Shown here one piece after another: positions 33,441-42,509 of a stretch of DNA of 64,000 bases (the first letter of the stretch is position 1; each line of letters opens with the position of its first letter). The position numbers and the translations under genes are program-made. Under the pieces are notes generated by a model that was not told where the DNA came from, did not search any database, and was given only the letters and a program-made list of their open reading frames with translations. This DNA is from Streptomyces abyssalis (GTDB lineage: Bacteria; Actinomycetota; Actinomycetes; Streptomycetales; Streptomycetaceae). The stretch spans positions 613,045 to 677,044 of the forward strand of contig NZ_LJGT01000041.1 in assembly GCF_001751365.1 (NCBI RefSeq). Reading direction: 5' to 3'.

Positions 33441-35020
33441 AGCTTCTTTCCGCCGCCGTCGCCCTCGTCGTCGCTGTCGCCCTTGTCGACGCCCTTCTCA
33501 TCGGCGTCGTCGCGGGCCGCGCCGCCGTCGGTGCCGTCGTCGCCGCCGTTCCCGGAGTCCTCGGCCGCGTCGCCGAGCAGCGACTCGAGCTCCGAGAAGT
33601 CCACGTTCTCGCGGTGCACGAATCCGTCGGGGTCGTCCAGGTCCTCCGCCGTCGGCAGCATGTCGGGGTGCGCCCACAGGCCGTCCCGGCCCTCGGCTCC
33701 CCGTGCGTCCGTCAGTGAGGCCCACAGCCGGGAGGCGTCGCGAAGCCGCCGCGGACGGAGTTCGAGCCCGATCAGTGTGGCGAAGGTCTGCTCGGCGGGG
33801 CCGCCCGAGGCGCGGCGGCGGCGCAGGGTCTCGCGCAGCGCCGAGGCGGACGGCAGGTGGGGTTCCGCCGCGGCGTGCACGACGGCGTCGACCCAGCCCT
33901 CGACCAGCGCGAGGGCCGTCTCCAGCCGGGCCTTCGCCGACCGCTGCTCGGGGGTGTCCTCCGGCTGGAACATGCCCTGCTGCAGGGCCTGTTGGAGCTC
34001 CTCCGGGTTCTGCGGGTCGAACTGCCCTACGACGTCCTCGAGTTTGCTGGTGTCGACCTTGATCCCCCGCGCGTAACCGTCGACCGCGCCGAAGAGGTGC
34101 GAGCGCAGCCACGGTACGTGCATGAAGAGCCGCTGATGGGCGGCCTCCCGCAGCGCGAGATACAGCCGTACCTCTTCCTGGGGCACGCCGAGACCCTCAC
34201 CGAGCGCCGACATGTTCGTGGGCAGCAGCGCGGCCTTTCCGTCCGGTCCCAGGGGCAGCCCGATGTCGGACGAGCCGACCACCTCGCCCGCCAGCACGCC
34301 CAGCGCCTGGCCGATCTGCGTACCGAACATGGCGCCACCCATGGAACGCATCATCCCGAGCAGTGGGCCTGCCATGGCCTGCATCTCCTCGGGCAGTACG
34401 TCGCCCATGGCCGCGCCGACGCGCTCCGCGACGGGGTCGACCAGGTCCTTCCACACGGGCAGCGTGTTCTCCACCCACTCCGCACGGCTCCATGCCTCCG
34501 CCGTGGTCGCCCCGGACGGCAGGGACGTCACACCGTCCAGCCACAGGTCGGCCAGGCGTACGGCCTCCTCGACCGCCGCGCGGTCGGACGGCCCGATGCT
34601 GGCGTCCTTGGTGCCCGTGCCCGTGACCGCGCCCGTGCCGCCGGTCTCCGCGCCCTCGGACGCGGAGCCGCTGCCGGGAGGCCCTGCCGCCACCGTCTGC
34701 CGGGCGATGTCCTTGGCCATGTCCCAGTTCACGGGGCCGCCCTCGTACGAGAGCATCTGGCCGAGCTTCTGGAAGGCGGCGCCCAGGTCGTTCGGGTCCA
34801 TGCCGCCCTGACCGCCGCCGAGCGAGCCGAACATCGCCGCCAGCGGGTTGTCGGCGCCGGGACCGCCGGAACCACCGGCGCCGCCGCCGAAACCGAAGGG
34901 GTTCGGAGTGCCGCCCTGGCCGCCCTGGCCCGAGCCCTCGCCTTCGCCCTTCTTCTTGCCCTCGTCCCCGTCTTCGGGCTCCTCGGGAGGTACGCCGAAT
35001 CCGAATGGGGTGTCACTCAC
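33437..35020 (-). CDS. DUF2342 zinc-dependent metalloprotease-like protein
   Basis: 527 residues from GTG 35020 with GAGGAA upstream. Residues 1-60 are Gly, Pro and Glu rich (low complexity). The family core runs from about 85 to 460: GAMFGTQIGQALGVLAGEVVGSSDIGLPL, then REAAHQRLFMHVPWL near residue 288, which contains the presumed zinc-ligand motif, and QQGMFQPEDTPEQ. The C-terminal tail is very acidic and ends in repeats of Gly, Asp and Glu. The family is often annotated as zinc-dependent metalloprotease or F420-associated protein; activity is not established. Rv3195 is the mycobacterial neighbour in the same order. Coupled to the NUDIX gene. Confidence 0.85.
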   Translation of the reverse strand: MSDTPFGFGVPPEEPEDGDEGKKKGEGEGSGQGGQGGTPNPFGFGGGAGGSGGPGADNPLAAMFGSLGGGQGGMDPNDLGAAFQKLGQMLSYEGGPVNWDMAKDIARQTVAAGPPGSGSASEGAETGGTGAVTGTGTKDASIGPSDRAAVEEAVRLADLWLDGVTSLPSGATTAEAWSRAEWVENTLPVWKDLVDPVAERVGAAMGDVLPEEMQAMAGPLLGMMRSMGGAMFGTQIGQALGVLAGEVVGSSDIGLPLGPDGKAALLPTNMSALGEGLGVPQEEVRLYLALREAAHQRLFMHVPWLRSHLFGAVDGYARGIKVDTSKLEDVVGQFDPQNPEELQQALQQGMFQPEDTPEQRSAKARLETALALVEGWVDAVVHAAAEPHLPSASALRETLRRRRASGGPAEQTFATLIGLELRPRRLRDASRLWASLTDARGAEGRDGLWAHPDMLPTAEDLDDPDGFVHRENVDFSELESLLGDAAEDSGNGGDDGTDGGAARDDADEKGVDKGDSDDEGDGGGKKL

Positions 35021-35273
35021 GGGTTTCCTCGGCTCTGTCGTGGGTCTCGTCGGTCTTCGTGCGGTCGTTCGGTCTGACGGGAGGGTGCGCCGACGTCCGG
35101 CCCGCAGGCACGAGCGCGTGGACTACGTTGGACTTCCCGGGTGGCCGAAGTGGACCAATCGGGACACGGGCGAGCCTGCTTCGGTGACGCATGCTCCACC
35201 TCCAGCCTAGACACCTGTCAGGCAGGATGGAGCTTGCGCACCTCCTACCAGAAACAACCGCTGGAGACGACTG

Positions 35274-36371
35274 GTGAGTTCCTCCGACAGCAACGTTCGC
35301 GCAGCGCGAACCCCGACAGTCGCCGTCACGGGTGCCGCGTCAGGAGTGGGCGCGCTGCTGACGGAGCGGCTCGCGGCATCGGAGGAGATCAAGCGGGTCA
35401 TCGCGCTGGACGAGCGCCGCGGCGAGGTCAGCGAGGCCCAGTGGCACACGCTCGACGTGCGCGATCCCGCGATCGCCGACCGGCTGCGCAACGACGGCGA
35501 CCCCGTGGACGTCGTCGTTCATCTCGCCCTCGACCTCGACCTCGAGACCGATCCCACCGCCCGTACCGCCCTCAACGTGCGAGGGACCCAGACGGTGCTG
35601 ACCGCGGCGGCCGCCGCGGGGGTTCCCCGCGTCATCCTGTGCACCTCGACGATGGTCTACGGGGCCCTGCCCGACAACGACGTCCCGCTCGCCGAGGACG
35701 CGGAGCTGCGGGCGACCGCCGAGGCGACCGCCGTCGGCGACCTCCTGGAGATCGAACGGCTCGCCCGCCGGGCGCCCCGCGCGCACCCAGGGCTCAACGT
35801 CACGGTCGTGCGCCCGTCCGTGCTGGTCGGCGCCGGCATGGACACGGCGCTGACCCGCTACTTCGAGTCGCCCCGGCTGCTGGTCGTCGCCGACTCGCGG
35901 CCCTGCTGGCAGTTCTGCCACGTCGAGGACCTGGTCAGCGCGCTGGAGTTCGCGGTCCTGGAGAAGGCGGACGGCGAGATGGCCGTCGGCTGCGACGGCT
36001 GGCTGGAGCAGGAGGAGGTCGAGGAGCTCACCGGGATCCGCCGCATGGAGCTCCCCTCGGCCGTCGCGCTGGGTGCCGCCGCACGGCTCCACCGGCTGGG
36101 CCTCACACCCTCGCCGGCCGGCGACCTCGCCTACACGATGCACCCCTGGGTCGTCTCGGGCGCCCGGCTGCACGACGCGGGCTGGCGGCCCCGCTGGACG
36201 AACGAAGAGGTGCTCGCGGAGCTGCTGGAGGAGGTCGCCGGGCGCCATACGCTCGCGGGCCGCAGGCTCGGGCGTACGGAGGCGGCCACGGCCGCGGGTG
36301 CGGGCGCGACGGTGGCGCTGCTGGGTACGGCGGCGCTGGTGCGCAGGGCCCGCAAGCGCCGCGGGCTGTAG
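35274..36371 (+). CDS. extended SDR / NAD-dependent epimerase-type protein
   Basis: 365 residues from GTG 35274. The Rossmann start TVAVTGAASGVGALLTERLA is at residues 11-30. VVHLALDLDLETDPT and NVRGTQTVLTAAAAAGV are the usual SDR blocks, and STMVYGALPDND replaces the standard Tyr motif region. A YxxxK pair is not evident, so catalysis may be altered. The C-terminus has a hydrophobic segment (AAGAGATVALLGTAALV, about 340-357) followed by RRARKRRGL, resembling a tail anchor with a positive end. Divergent from the DUF2342 gene, with a 250-base shared spacer. Substrate unknown. Confidence 0.8.
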   Translation: MSSSDSNVRAARTPTVAVTGAASGVGALLTERLAASEEIKRVIALDERRGEVSEAQWHTLDVRDPAIADRLRNDGDPVDVVVHLALDLDLETDPTARTALNVRGTQTVLTAAAAAGVPRVILCTSTMVYGALPDNDVPLAEDAELRATAEATAVGDLLEIERLARRAPRAHPGLNVTVVRPSVLVGAGMDTALTRYFESPRLLVVADSRPCWQFCHVEDLVSALEFAVLEKADGEMAVGCDGWLEQEEVEELTGIRRMELPSAVALGAAARLHRLGLTPSPAGDLAYTMHPWVVSGARLHDAGWRPRWTNEEVLAELLEEVAGRHTLAGRRLGRTEAATAAGAGATVALLGTAALVRRARKRRGL

Positions 36372-36426
36372 GCGCCCGCACGGGCGGGCAGTTCCCTCGG
36401 TGCGGGGCTTGCGGCAGCATGAAGCC

Positions 36427-36885
36427 ATGGCACAGAAGCACGATCATCCCGGCGAGCAGGCGGCGGCCGACCCGATCCGGCTGCTGGGCATCCGCGACGC
36501 ACCGCTCTCCGTCGACGAGGTGTTCACGGCTGTCGGCGACACCTCTGCGGGCGGCACCGCCCTCTTTGTGGGCACGGTGCGCGATCACGACGGCGGGACG
36601 GACGTCACCCGTCTGGGGTATTCGTCGCATCCCACGGCCGAGGCGGAACTGCGGCGCCTCGCGGAGAAGACCGCCGCCGACTTCCCGGTCCGCGCGCTCG
36701 CGGCGGTGCACCGGGTCGGTGAGCTGGCGATCGGCGACCTCGCCGTGATCGTGGCGGTCTCCTGCCCCCACCGCGCGGAGGCGTTCGCCGCGTGCCACCG
36801 TCTGGTCGACGACCTCAAACGGGAGGTCCCCATCTGGAAACACCAGACCTTCACGGACGGCACCGAAGAATGGGTCGGTGCGTAG
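36427..36885 (+). CDS. moaE: molybdopterin synthase catalytic subunit MoaE
   Basis: 152 residues. With MoaD it converts cyclic pyranopterin monophosphate to molybdopterin. Family blocks: GGTALFVGTVRDHDGG (about 41-56), LGYSSHPTAEAELRRLAE, VHRVGELAIGDLAVIVAVSCPHRAEAF (about 96-122), and the active-site segment PIWKHQTFTDGTEEWVG with the catalytic lysine. CAGCAT ends six bases before the ATG, so a leaderless message is likely. Its stop codon lies inside the first copy of a 54-bp tandem repeat. No MoaD gene is visible nearby; MoeZ at 10456 is the sulfur donor for that partner. Confidence 0.93.
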   Translation: MAQKHDHPGEQAAADPIRLLGIRDAPLSVDEVFTAVGDTSAGGTALFVGTVRDHDGGTDVTRLGYSSHPTAEAELRRLAEKTAADFPVRALAAVHRVGELAIGDLAVIVAVSCPHRAEAFAACHRLVDDLKREVPIWKHQTFTDGTEEWVGA

Positions 36886-36998
36886 CGCCGTCCTTGAGGG
36901 GTGGTTGGTCGGGTGACGGGTGGGAGGGTCGGTGCGTAGCGCCGTCCTTGAGGGGTGGTTGGTCGGGTGACGGGTGGGAGGGTCGGTGCGTAGCGCCC
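36872..36998. repeat. 54-bp tandem repeat at the 3' end of moaE
   Basis: Two identical 54-bp copies (36872-36925 and 36926-36979) are followed by about 18 matching bases of a third. The unit is a multiple of three and starts in the last codons of moaE; each copy contains the same GGTGCGTAG that ends the gene. It looks like recent slippage or a local duplication. Confidence 0.85.
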
Positions 36999-37217
36999 TC
37001 CCTGACAGGCCGGACGCGAGGGCAGCCGCGGTGGGCGGCTCGGAGTAGTCGCGTCACCGGGTGAGGCGATCGGCGCACCCGGACGGGGCACATTCCGGTT
37101 GCGTAACCGGATCCCGGGAAAGAGCGTTGTCGTGCCGGGAGTTAATCTGCTCATCGGCCGTTCTGCCCGGCAGGACTCGGTCGGACAGCGCATTTCACAA
37201 GGGGTCGGGAGGTCTTC
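36886..37217. other. intergenic region with the tandem repeat and a possible promoter
   Basis: No gene is convincing. Beyond the 54-bp repeats it carries an inverted repeat TCCGGTT-GCGT-AACCGGA near 37093-37110 and a GGGAGG ribosome-binding site just before the small gene at 37218. The promoter of the 37218 gene is likely in 37100-37180. Confidence 0.4.
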
Positions 37218-37472
37218 ATGGCGGCACTCTCCTGGTTGCTGATTCCGATCATGGCTGCGATCGCGGCCGGTGTCTGGGGCAGCTGGGCCAGTCGGCATCG
37301 GACGGGCATCCCGGACTCCGCGGGCGTCGCGGGTTACGAGCGCTTCCGCGCGGCGATGGAACGTTCACGCATGGAGGAGACCGGTGCCGGACACCGGCCG
37401 GAGCCTCCCGCGGAGCCCGTCGTGACAGCCGCCCGGCAGGTCGCGGATCATCCCGCCCGGACGGCGGACTGA
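37218..37472 (+). CDS. small membrane-anchored hypothetical protein
   Basis: 84 residues. A single N-terminal hydrophobic helix (LSWLLIPIMAAIAAGVWGSW, residues 4-23) is followed by a polar region with ERFRAAMERSR. GGGAGG lies about 7 bases before the ATG. No function is recognised. It ends 25 bases before the YlbL-type protease gene, so the pair may be functionally linked, for example as a small partner of the membrane protease, but nothing in the sequence proves this. Confidence 0.7.
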   Translation: MAALSWLLIPIMAAIAAGVWGSWASRHRTGIPDSAGVAGYERFRAAMERSRMEETGAGHRPEPPAEPVVTAARQVADHPARTAD

Positions 37473-37497
37473 CGGTCCCGTCCCGTACTGTCGTGCC

Positions 37498-38592
37498 ATG
37501 CCACGACGCACCGCGACGATGCTCGCGTCCACGCTGCTCCTCATAGCGATGCTCTGTGCCGCGCTGCTGATCAAGGTTCCTTACGCGGAGATGTCGCCCG
37601 GGCCGACGGTCAACACCCTCGGTGAGCACGACGGCGAGCCGGTGCTGAACATCAAGGATCACAGGACGTACGACACGTCGGGCCATCTGAACATGACGAC
37701 GGTGCGCGTCACGGCCTCCGACTACCGGATGAACCTGCTGGAGGCCGTCGGCGGCTGGCTGCAGCACGACAGCGCGGTGGTCCCGCACTCGACGCTCTAC
37801 CCGGAGGACAAGTCGGCCAAGGAGGTCGACCAGCAGAACGCGGAGGAGTTCAGCGCCTCGCAGGAGAGCGCGAAGGTGTCCGCGCTGCGGGAGCTGGGGA
37901 TCCGGGTTCCCTCGTACATCATCGTCGGCTCCGTCGTGAAGGACGGGGCCGCGGAGGGCAAGCTGCACGCCGGCGACCTGATCAGGAACGTCGACGGCAA
38001 GGCGGTGAAGGACCCCAAGGGCGTCGCGGACCTGGTGACCAAGCACAAGCCGGGGGAGAAGGTCAGCTTCACGGTCATTCCCGCGGCGAAGGTCAAGGCG
38101 GCCCAGAAGGCGGGGAAGAAGCCGTCGCCGCGCGACGCGGAGCAGATATCCGTCGGCACGAAGAAGGCCGGTGACGACGGGCGGGCGATAGTCGGCATCC
38201 AGCCCGCGACCGGTCACGCGTTCCCGTTCGACATCGACATCAAGCTCGCGGACGTCGGCGGCCCGAGCGCCGGTCTGATGTTCTCGCTCGGCATCGTCGA
38301 CAAGCTGACCCGTGACGACCTCACCGGCGGCTCCTTCGTGGCGGGCACCGGCACCATCGACGACAAGGGCAAGGTCGGCGCCATCGGCGGCATCCAGATG
38401 AAGACGGTGGCCGCGCGCGCCAAGGGCGCCAAGTACTTCCTCACCCCGGCCGCCAACTGCCCGACCGCCGCCAAGGACAAGCCCGCCGGCCTCACTCTCG
38501 TCAAGACGCGCGACATCGGTGACGCCATGGGTGCGCTGAAGAAGATCCGCGAGGACGACACCGCCGGAATCCCGCGCTGCAAGGCGAACTGA
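37498..38592 (+). CDS. YlbL-type PDZ/Lon-like membrane serine protease
   Basis: 364 residues. An N-terminal signal anchor (MLASTLLLIAMLCAALLI) is followed by an extracytoplasmic part. The PDZ domain is about 140-205 (VVKDGAAEGKLHAGDLIRNVDGK). The Lon-type S16 protease domain is about 225-345, with catalytic Ser in GGPSAGLMFSLG near residue 258 and Lys in GAIGGIQMKTVAARAKGA near 302. Such proteins cleave exported or membrane-associated substrates. TACTGT ends six bases before the ATG. The mycobacterial homologue Rv3194c also sits next to the UPF0182 gene. Confidence 0.9.
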   Translation: MPRRTATMLASTLLLIAMLCAALLIKVPYAEMSPGPTVNTLGEHDGEPVLNIKDHRTYDTSGHLNMTTVRVTASDYRMNLLEAVGGWLQHDSAVVPHSTLYPEDKSAKEVDQQNAEEFSASQESAKVSALRELGIRVPSYIIVGSVVKDGAAEGKLHAGDLIRNVDGKAVKDPKGVADLVTKHKPGEKVSFTVIPAAKVKAAQKAGKKPSPRDAEQISVGTKKAGDDGRAIVGIQPATGHAFPFDIDIKLADVGGPSAGLMFSLGIVDKLTRDDLTGGSFVAGTGTIDDKGKVGAIGGIQMKTVAARAKGAKYFLTPAANCPTAAKDKPAGLTLVKTRDIGDAMGALKKIREDDTAGIPRCKAN

Positions 38593-38629
38593 GGACCGCA
38601 GTCCGAGGTCGGCGGTCCGGGACGGCGAA

Positions 38630-38694
38630 CCGAGGGCCACGATTCCGCTGCCCGGGCGCAGTTCCCCGGAGAGCGCTCGGGTCACGGCCCTCGG
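38630..38694. terminator. possible terminator between convergent genes
   Basis: CCGAGGGCC (38630-38638) and GGCCCTCGG (38686-38694) could pair across a 47-base loop that has further GC-rich self-complementarity. It lies between the convergent genes ending at 38592 and 38740. The long loop makes this uncertain. Confidence 0.35.
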
Positions 38695-38739
38695 CTGCCT
38701 CGACGCCCCGCCGCTCAGGCGGTCCGGAGCCTCCTCGGG

Positions 38740-39312
38740 TCACTCCTCGAACGTCGCCGCCAGGGCGTCGGCCAGCCCCGGCACCAGGCCTGCCCCCGTC
38801 AGCACCTCGGTCGCGCTGTCCTGGGCGCGCAGCCGCAGTGCCGATTCGCGCGTCCCGTCCCGCAGCACGGCGACGGTGAGCCGGACCTCCTGGCGTTCGG
38901 GGTGTTCGGCCACCCACTCCGTGAGCTTCTCCTCGGCGCCCTCCCGCTGAAGTTCCTCCGGCACCGACTCCTCCGCCGACTGCGGGAGCATCAGCCGCTC
39001 GACCGTCATCGCGCAGCCCGCGACGGCTTCGGGCCACGCGATCGTGGCCAGGAACTCGTCGAGCGGGGCTCCGGTCGGCAGTTCGTCCTGTTCCACGGGC
39101 GTGAGTGAGGCGTTCGCCTGCGCCGCGTCGTCGAAACCCAGCTGACCTGCGAGTTCGGGCTCTTCTTCGCGCAGCCGGGCGGTGTCGACCAGGGCGAACA
39201 GCCGGCTCGGCTGATCCCAGCCCAGGCCTGCCGCGTACTCGTCGAGTTCCAGCACCGCTCGGGTGAGCGGGTCGGAGGCCAGGGGCGTGCCGTCGGTGGG
39301 GAGGTTGTCCAT
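38740..39312 (-). CDS. PPA1309-family protein
   Basis: 190 residues from ATG 39312. The conserved start (LTRAVLELDEYAAGLGWDQPSRLFALVDT) and the middle LDEFLATIAWPEAVAGCAMTVERLMLP match the PPA1309 family of actinobacterial proteins with no known function. There is no signal peptide, membrane helix or catalytic motif. It is divergent from the UPF0182 gene across 119 bases, the usual arrangement in actinobacteria. Family call by recollection of the conserved blocks. Confidence 0.8.
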   Translation of the reverse strand: MDNLPTDGTPLASDPLTRAVLELDEYAAGLGWDQPSRLFALVDTARLREEEPELAGQLGFDDAAQANASLTPVEQDELPTGAPLDEFLATIAWPEAVAGCAMTVERLMLPQSAEESVPEELQREGAEEKLTEWVAEHPERQEVRLTVAVLRDGTRESALRLRAQDSATEVLTGAGLVPGLADALAATFEE

Positions 39313-39431
39313 GGCTCTATCCTGCCCGCTTCCACCCCGGGATCGGGAACTGGGTAAAGCTTCAGTAAGTTGCATGAGTGGGCTTACGATGCGGGCCCGT
39401 TTCTGTCACAGCGATCTTCGAGGTGCGCACG

Positions 39432-42305
39432 TTGGCTTTCCAGATGCCGGACCGTGGCTCAGGCGGTCCCTCAGGGCCACGGATCAGAGTGGGCCGGCCG
39501 TCCAGGCGCGCCCGTACGCTGCTGATGACCGTCGGCGTGCTCGCAGTGCTCGCCATGCTTTTCGTGATGTTCGCCGGGTTCTGGACCGACTGGCTCTGGT
39601 ATCGCTCGGTGCAGTACAGCTCGGTCTTCACCAAGACGCTGTGGACGAAGGTCGGCATGTTCGCGGTCTTCGGCCTGCTGATGTCGGCGGCCGTCGGGCT
39701 GAACATCTGGATCGCGCACCGGCTGCGGCCCCCGCTCAGCGCCATGTCGCTGGAGCAGCAGAGCCTCGACCGCTACCGGATGAGCATCGCCCCGTACAAG
39801 AAGTGGGTGCTGCTCGGGGTCACCGCGCTCGTCGGGCTCATCGCCGGCGCCTCGGCGGCCGGGCAGTGGCGCACATGGCTGCTGTGGGTCAACTCCGTGC
39901 CGTTCGGCAAGACCGATCCGCAGTTCGGCGAGGACATCTCGTTCTACGCCTTCGACCTGCCCTGGTATCGCTTCCTGCTCAGCTTCGGCTTCGCCGCCGT
40001 GGTGCTGTCGCTGCTCGCCGCCGCGCTCGTGCACTACCTCTACGGCGGCCTGCGCGTGACGACGCCGGGCGCGCGCGCGACCGCCCAGGCCACCGGGCAC
40101 CTGTCCGTGCTGCTCGGCTTCTTCGTCTCCCTCAAGGCCGTCGCGTACTGGCTTGACAGGTACGGGCTGGCGGTGAAGTCCGGCGACTTCAAGGCGACGG
40201 ACAACTGGACGGGTCTGAAGTTCGTCGACGCCAACGCCTATCTCCCCGCGAAGACGATCCTCTTCTGCATCGCGATCATCTGCGCCCTGCTCTTCTTCGC
40301 GACGATCTGGCGCCGCACCTGGCAGCTTCCGGTGATCGGCTTCGGGCTGATGGTCCTCTCGGCGATCCTCATCGGCGGGCTGTACCCGGCGATAGTCCAG
40401 AAGTTCCAGGTCCAGCCGAACGAGCAGGCCAAGGAGACGCCGTACATCAAGAAGAACATCAAGGCCACCCGCGAGGCGTACGACATCGACGACTCCCAGG
40501 TGAAGGACTACTCGGGCACCAGTAAGGCCGGCAAGGAGCAGCTGCGGGCCGCCGCGGACGACACCGCCAGCCTGCGCCTGCTCGACCCGAACGTCGTCTC
40601 GCCGACCTTCCAGCAGAAGCAGCAGGTCAGGGGGTACTACCAGTTCCCCGCCGTCCTGGATGTGGACCGCTACAAGAACAAGGACGGCAGGGAGCAGGAC
40701 ACCGTCGTCGGTCTGCGTGAGATCAACACGGACGGCATCCCCGAGAAGAACTGGATCAACGAGCACTTCAAGTACACCCACGGCTACGGCATGGTCGCCG
40801 CCAAGGGCACCACCGTCGACAAGGACGGCGCGCCGGCCTTCACCGAGCAGGACCTGCCGCCCAAGGGCGACAAGGGCAAGTACGAGGGGCGCGTCTACTA
40901 CGGCGAGAAGACCAACCAGTACTCGATCGTCGGCGGCCCGCAGAAGGAGCTCGACTACGCGGACGACTCGGGTGAGAAGACGTACACCTACAAGGGCAAC
41001 AGCGGTGTCAACCTCTCCAACCCGGTCAACCGCGCGGCGTACGCGGTCAACTTCAACGAGCCGCAGATCCTCTACTCCGGAGCGATCGGCGAGGGCTCCC
41101 GGATCCTCTACAACCGGACGCCCAAGGAGCGGGTCGAGGCCGTCGCGCCGTGGCTGACGATCGACGGCGACCCCTACCCGGCGGTCGTCAACGGCCGGAT
41201 CAAGTGGATCATCGACGCGTACACGACGTCGGACAACTACCCGTACTCCTCGCGCACGACCCTGGGCGACACCACGGAGGACTCGCTGACGGACGGTCAG
41301 CGTGCCGTCCTCGCCCGGCAGAACCGCGTCAACTACATCCGCAACTCCGTGAAGGCCACGGTCGACGCCTACAGCGGCCAGGTCGAGATGTACCAGTGGG
41401 ACAAGAAGGACCCGGTGCTGAAGACCTGGATGAAGGCGTTCCCCGACACGATCAAGCCGAAGAGCGCGATCGGCAACGACCTCATGGACCATCTGCGGTA
41501 TCCCCAGGACCTGTTCAAGGTGCAGCGCGAGCTGCTGACCCGCTATCACGTCAAGTCGCCGTCGCAGTTCTACAGCGGCAGTGAGCGCTGGCAGATCCCG
41601 GACGACCCGACGCGGAAGGGCAACGCTGTACCTCCGTACTACCTGAGTCTCCAGATGCCGGACGAGAAGAAGCAGACGTTCTCGCTGACGACGACGTTCA
41701 ACCCGAACAAGCGGGAGACGCTCGGCGCGTTCATGGCGATCGACGCGGATCCGCGCAGCTCCGGGTACGGCAAGATCAAGATGCTGAGGCTGCCGTCCAA
41801 CACGACGGTCTCCGGACCGTCGCAGGTGCAGAGCAAGTTCAACTCCGATCCCGCGATCGCCGAGTCGCTCAACCTGCTGAAGCGCGGCGACTCGGAGATC
41901 GAGTACGGCAACCTGCTGACGGTGCCTCTGGAAGGCGGCCTCCTCTACGTCGAGCCGGTGTACGTGCGCGGCGCCGGCACGAACTACCCCCGTATGAGGA
42001 AGGTTCTGGTCACCTACGGCGAGCGCATCGCCTTCGAGGACACCCTCGGCGAGGCCCTCGACAAGGTCTTCGACAGCGAGGGTGCGCCCTCCGAGGAGAC
42101 CGATCCGGGCGAGCAGCCGGAGGAGCCGCCGGCGTCCGGCGACGCCTCGGTGCGAGAGGCGCTGAACAACGTCCAGGAGGCCTACGACGCCGGTCAGGAC
42201 GCTCTGGAGAAGGGCGACTGGAAGGCGTACGGCAAGGCGCAGGAGGACCTCAAGGAGGCCATCAGGGAGGCGCAGGACGCCGAGGAGGCCGCCAAGAAGG
42301 AGTAG
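39432..42305 (+). CDS. UPF0182 family polytopic membrane protein
   Basis: 957 residues from a TTG preceded by GAGG; the ATG at 39444 is an alternative. The first 330 residues hold about seven membrane helices, beginning TLLMTVGVLAVLAMLFVMFAG. The rest is a large probably extracytoplasmic domain with MPDEKKQTFSLTTTFNPNKRETLGAFMAID and AGTNYPRMRKVLVTYGERIAF, the typical UPF0182 blocks. The C-terminal 100 residues are acidic with a coiled-coil-like end (NNVQEAYDAGQDALEKGDWK). Function unknown; a membrane envelope role is commonly assumed. A hairpin terminator follows directly. Confidence 0.92.
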   Translation: MAFQMPDRGSGGPSGPRIRVGRPSRRARTLLMTVGVLAVLAMLFVMFAGFWTDWLWYRSVQYSSVFTKTLWTKVGMFAVFGLLMSAAVGLNIWIAHRLRPPLSAMSLEQQSLDRYRMSIAPYKKWVLLGVTALVGLIAGASAAGQWRTWLLWVNSVPFGKTDPQFGEDISFYAFDLPWYRFLLSFGFAAVVLSLLAAALVHYLYGGLRVTTPGARATAQATGHLSVLLGFFVSLKAVAYWLDRYGLAVKSGDFKATDNWTGLKFVDANAYLPAKTILFCIAIICALLFFATIWRRTWQLPVIGFGLMVLSAILIGGLYPAIVQKFQVQPNEQAKETPYIKKNIKATREAYDIDDSQVKDYSGTSKAGKEQLRAAADDTASLRLLDPNVVSPTFQQKQQVRGYYQFPAVLDVDRYKNKDGREQDTVVGLREINTDGIPEKNWINEHFKYTHGYGMVAAKGTTVDKDGAPAFTEQDLPPKGDKGKYEGRVYYGEKTNQYSIVGGPQKELDYADDSGEKTYTYKGNSGVNLSNPVNRAAYAVNFNEPQILYSGAIGEGSRILYNRTPKERVEAVAPWLTIDGDPYPAVVNGRIKWIIDAYTTSDNYPYSSRTTLGDTTEDSLTDGQRAVLARQNRVNYIRNSVKATVDAYSGQVEMYQWDKKDPVLKTWMKAFPDTIKPKSAIGNDLMDHLRYPQDLFKVQRELLTRYHVKSPSQFYSGSERWQIPDDPTRKGNAVPPYYLSLQMPDEKKQTFSLTTTFNPNKRETLGAFMAIDADPRSSGYGKIKMLRLPSNTTVSGPSQVQSKFNSDPAIAESLNLLKRGDSEIEYGNLLTVPLEGGLLYVEPVYVRGAGTNYPRMRKVLVTYGERIAFEDTLGEALDKVFDSEGAPSEETDPGEQPEEPPASGDASVREALNNVQEAYDAGQDALEKGDWKAYGKAQEDLKEAIREAQDAEEAAKKE

Positions 42306-42309
42306 TTGA

Positions 42310-42354
42310 CCGCACCCGGGAGGCCGCCGGGAGACCGGGCCGGCCCGGGTGCGG
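42310..42354 (+). terminator. terminator of the UPF0182 gene
   Basis: Perfect 11-bp stem CCGCACCCGGG (42310-42320) with CCCGGGTGCGG (42344-42354); the loop has its own GC pairing. It sits just before the tRNA promoter. Confidence 0.7.
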
Positions 42355-42392
42355 AGCACTCCGTACCGTGGTGTAGAGTTGTCACACAACGG

Positions 42393-42466
42393 CGCGGGGT
42401 GGAGCAGCTCGGTAGCTCGCTGGGCTCATAACCCAGAGGTCGCAGGTTCAAATCCTGTCCCCGCTA
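42393..42466 (+). tRNA. initiator tRNA-Met (CAT), copy 1
   Basis: 74 bases, full cloverleaf. Anticodon CAT is flanked by three consecutive G-C pairs (GGG and CCC), and position 1 (C) cannot pair with position 72 (T). Both are hallmarks of formyl-methionine initiator tRNA. The CCA end is not encoded. TAGAGT 13 bases upstream is a likely -10. Confidence 0.95.
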
Positions 42467-42473
42467 CTGAAGT

Positions 42474-42509
42474 CGAAGGGCCCGGATCCTCAAGGATCCG
42501 GGCCCTTCG
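42474..42509 (+). terminator. terminator of initiator tRNA copy 1
   Basis: Perfect 16-bp stem (42474-42489 with 42494-42509) with a TCAA loop. Identical to the hairpin after the second tRNA copy. Confidence 0.85.

Noticed and set aside
39471..42389. 972-codon open frame antisense to the UPF0182 gene
   Set aside because: It is a GC3-driven shadow of the UPF0182 gene; the Arg, Leu and Asp rich translation has no domain and begins in the tRNA region.
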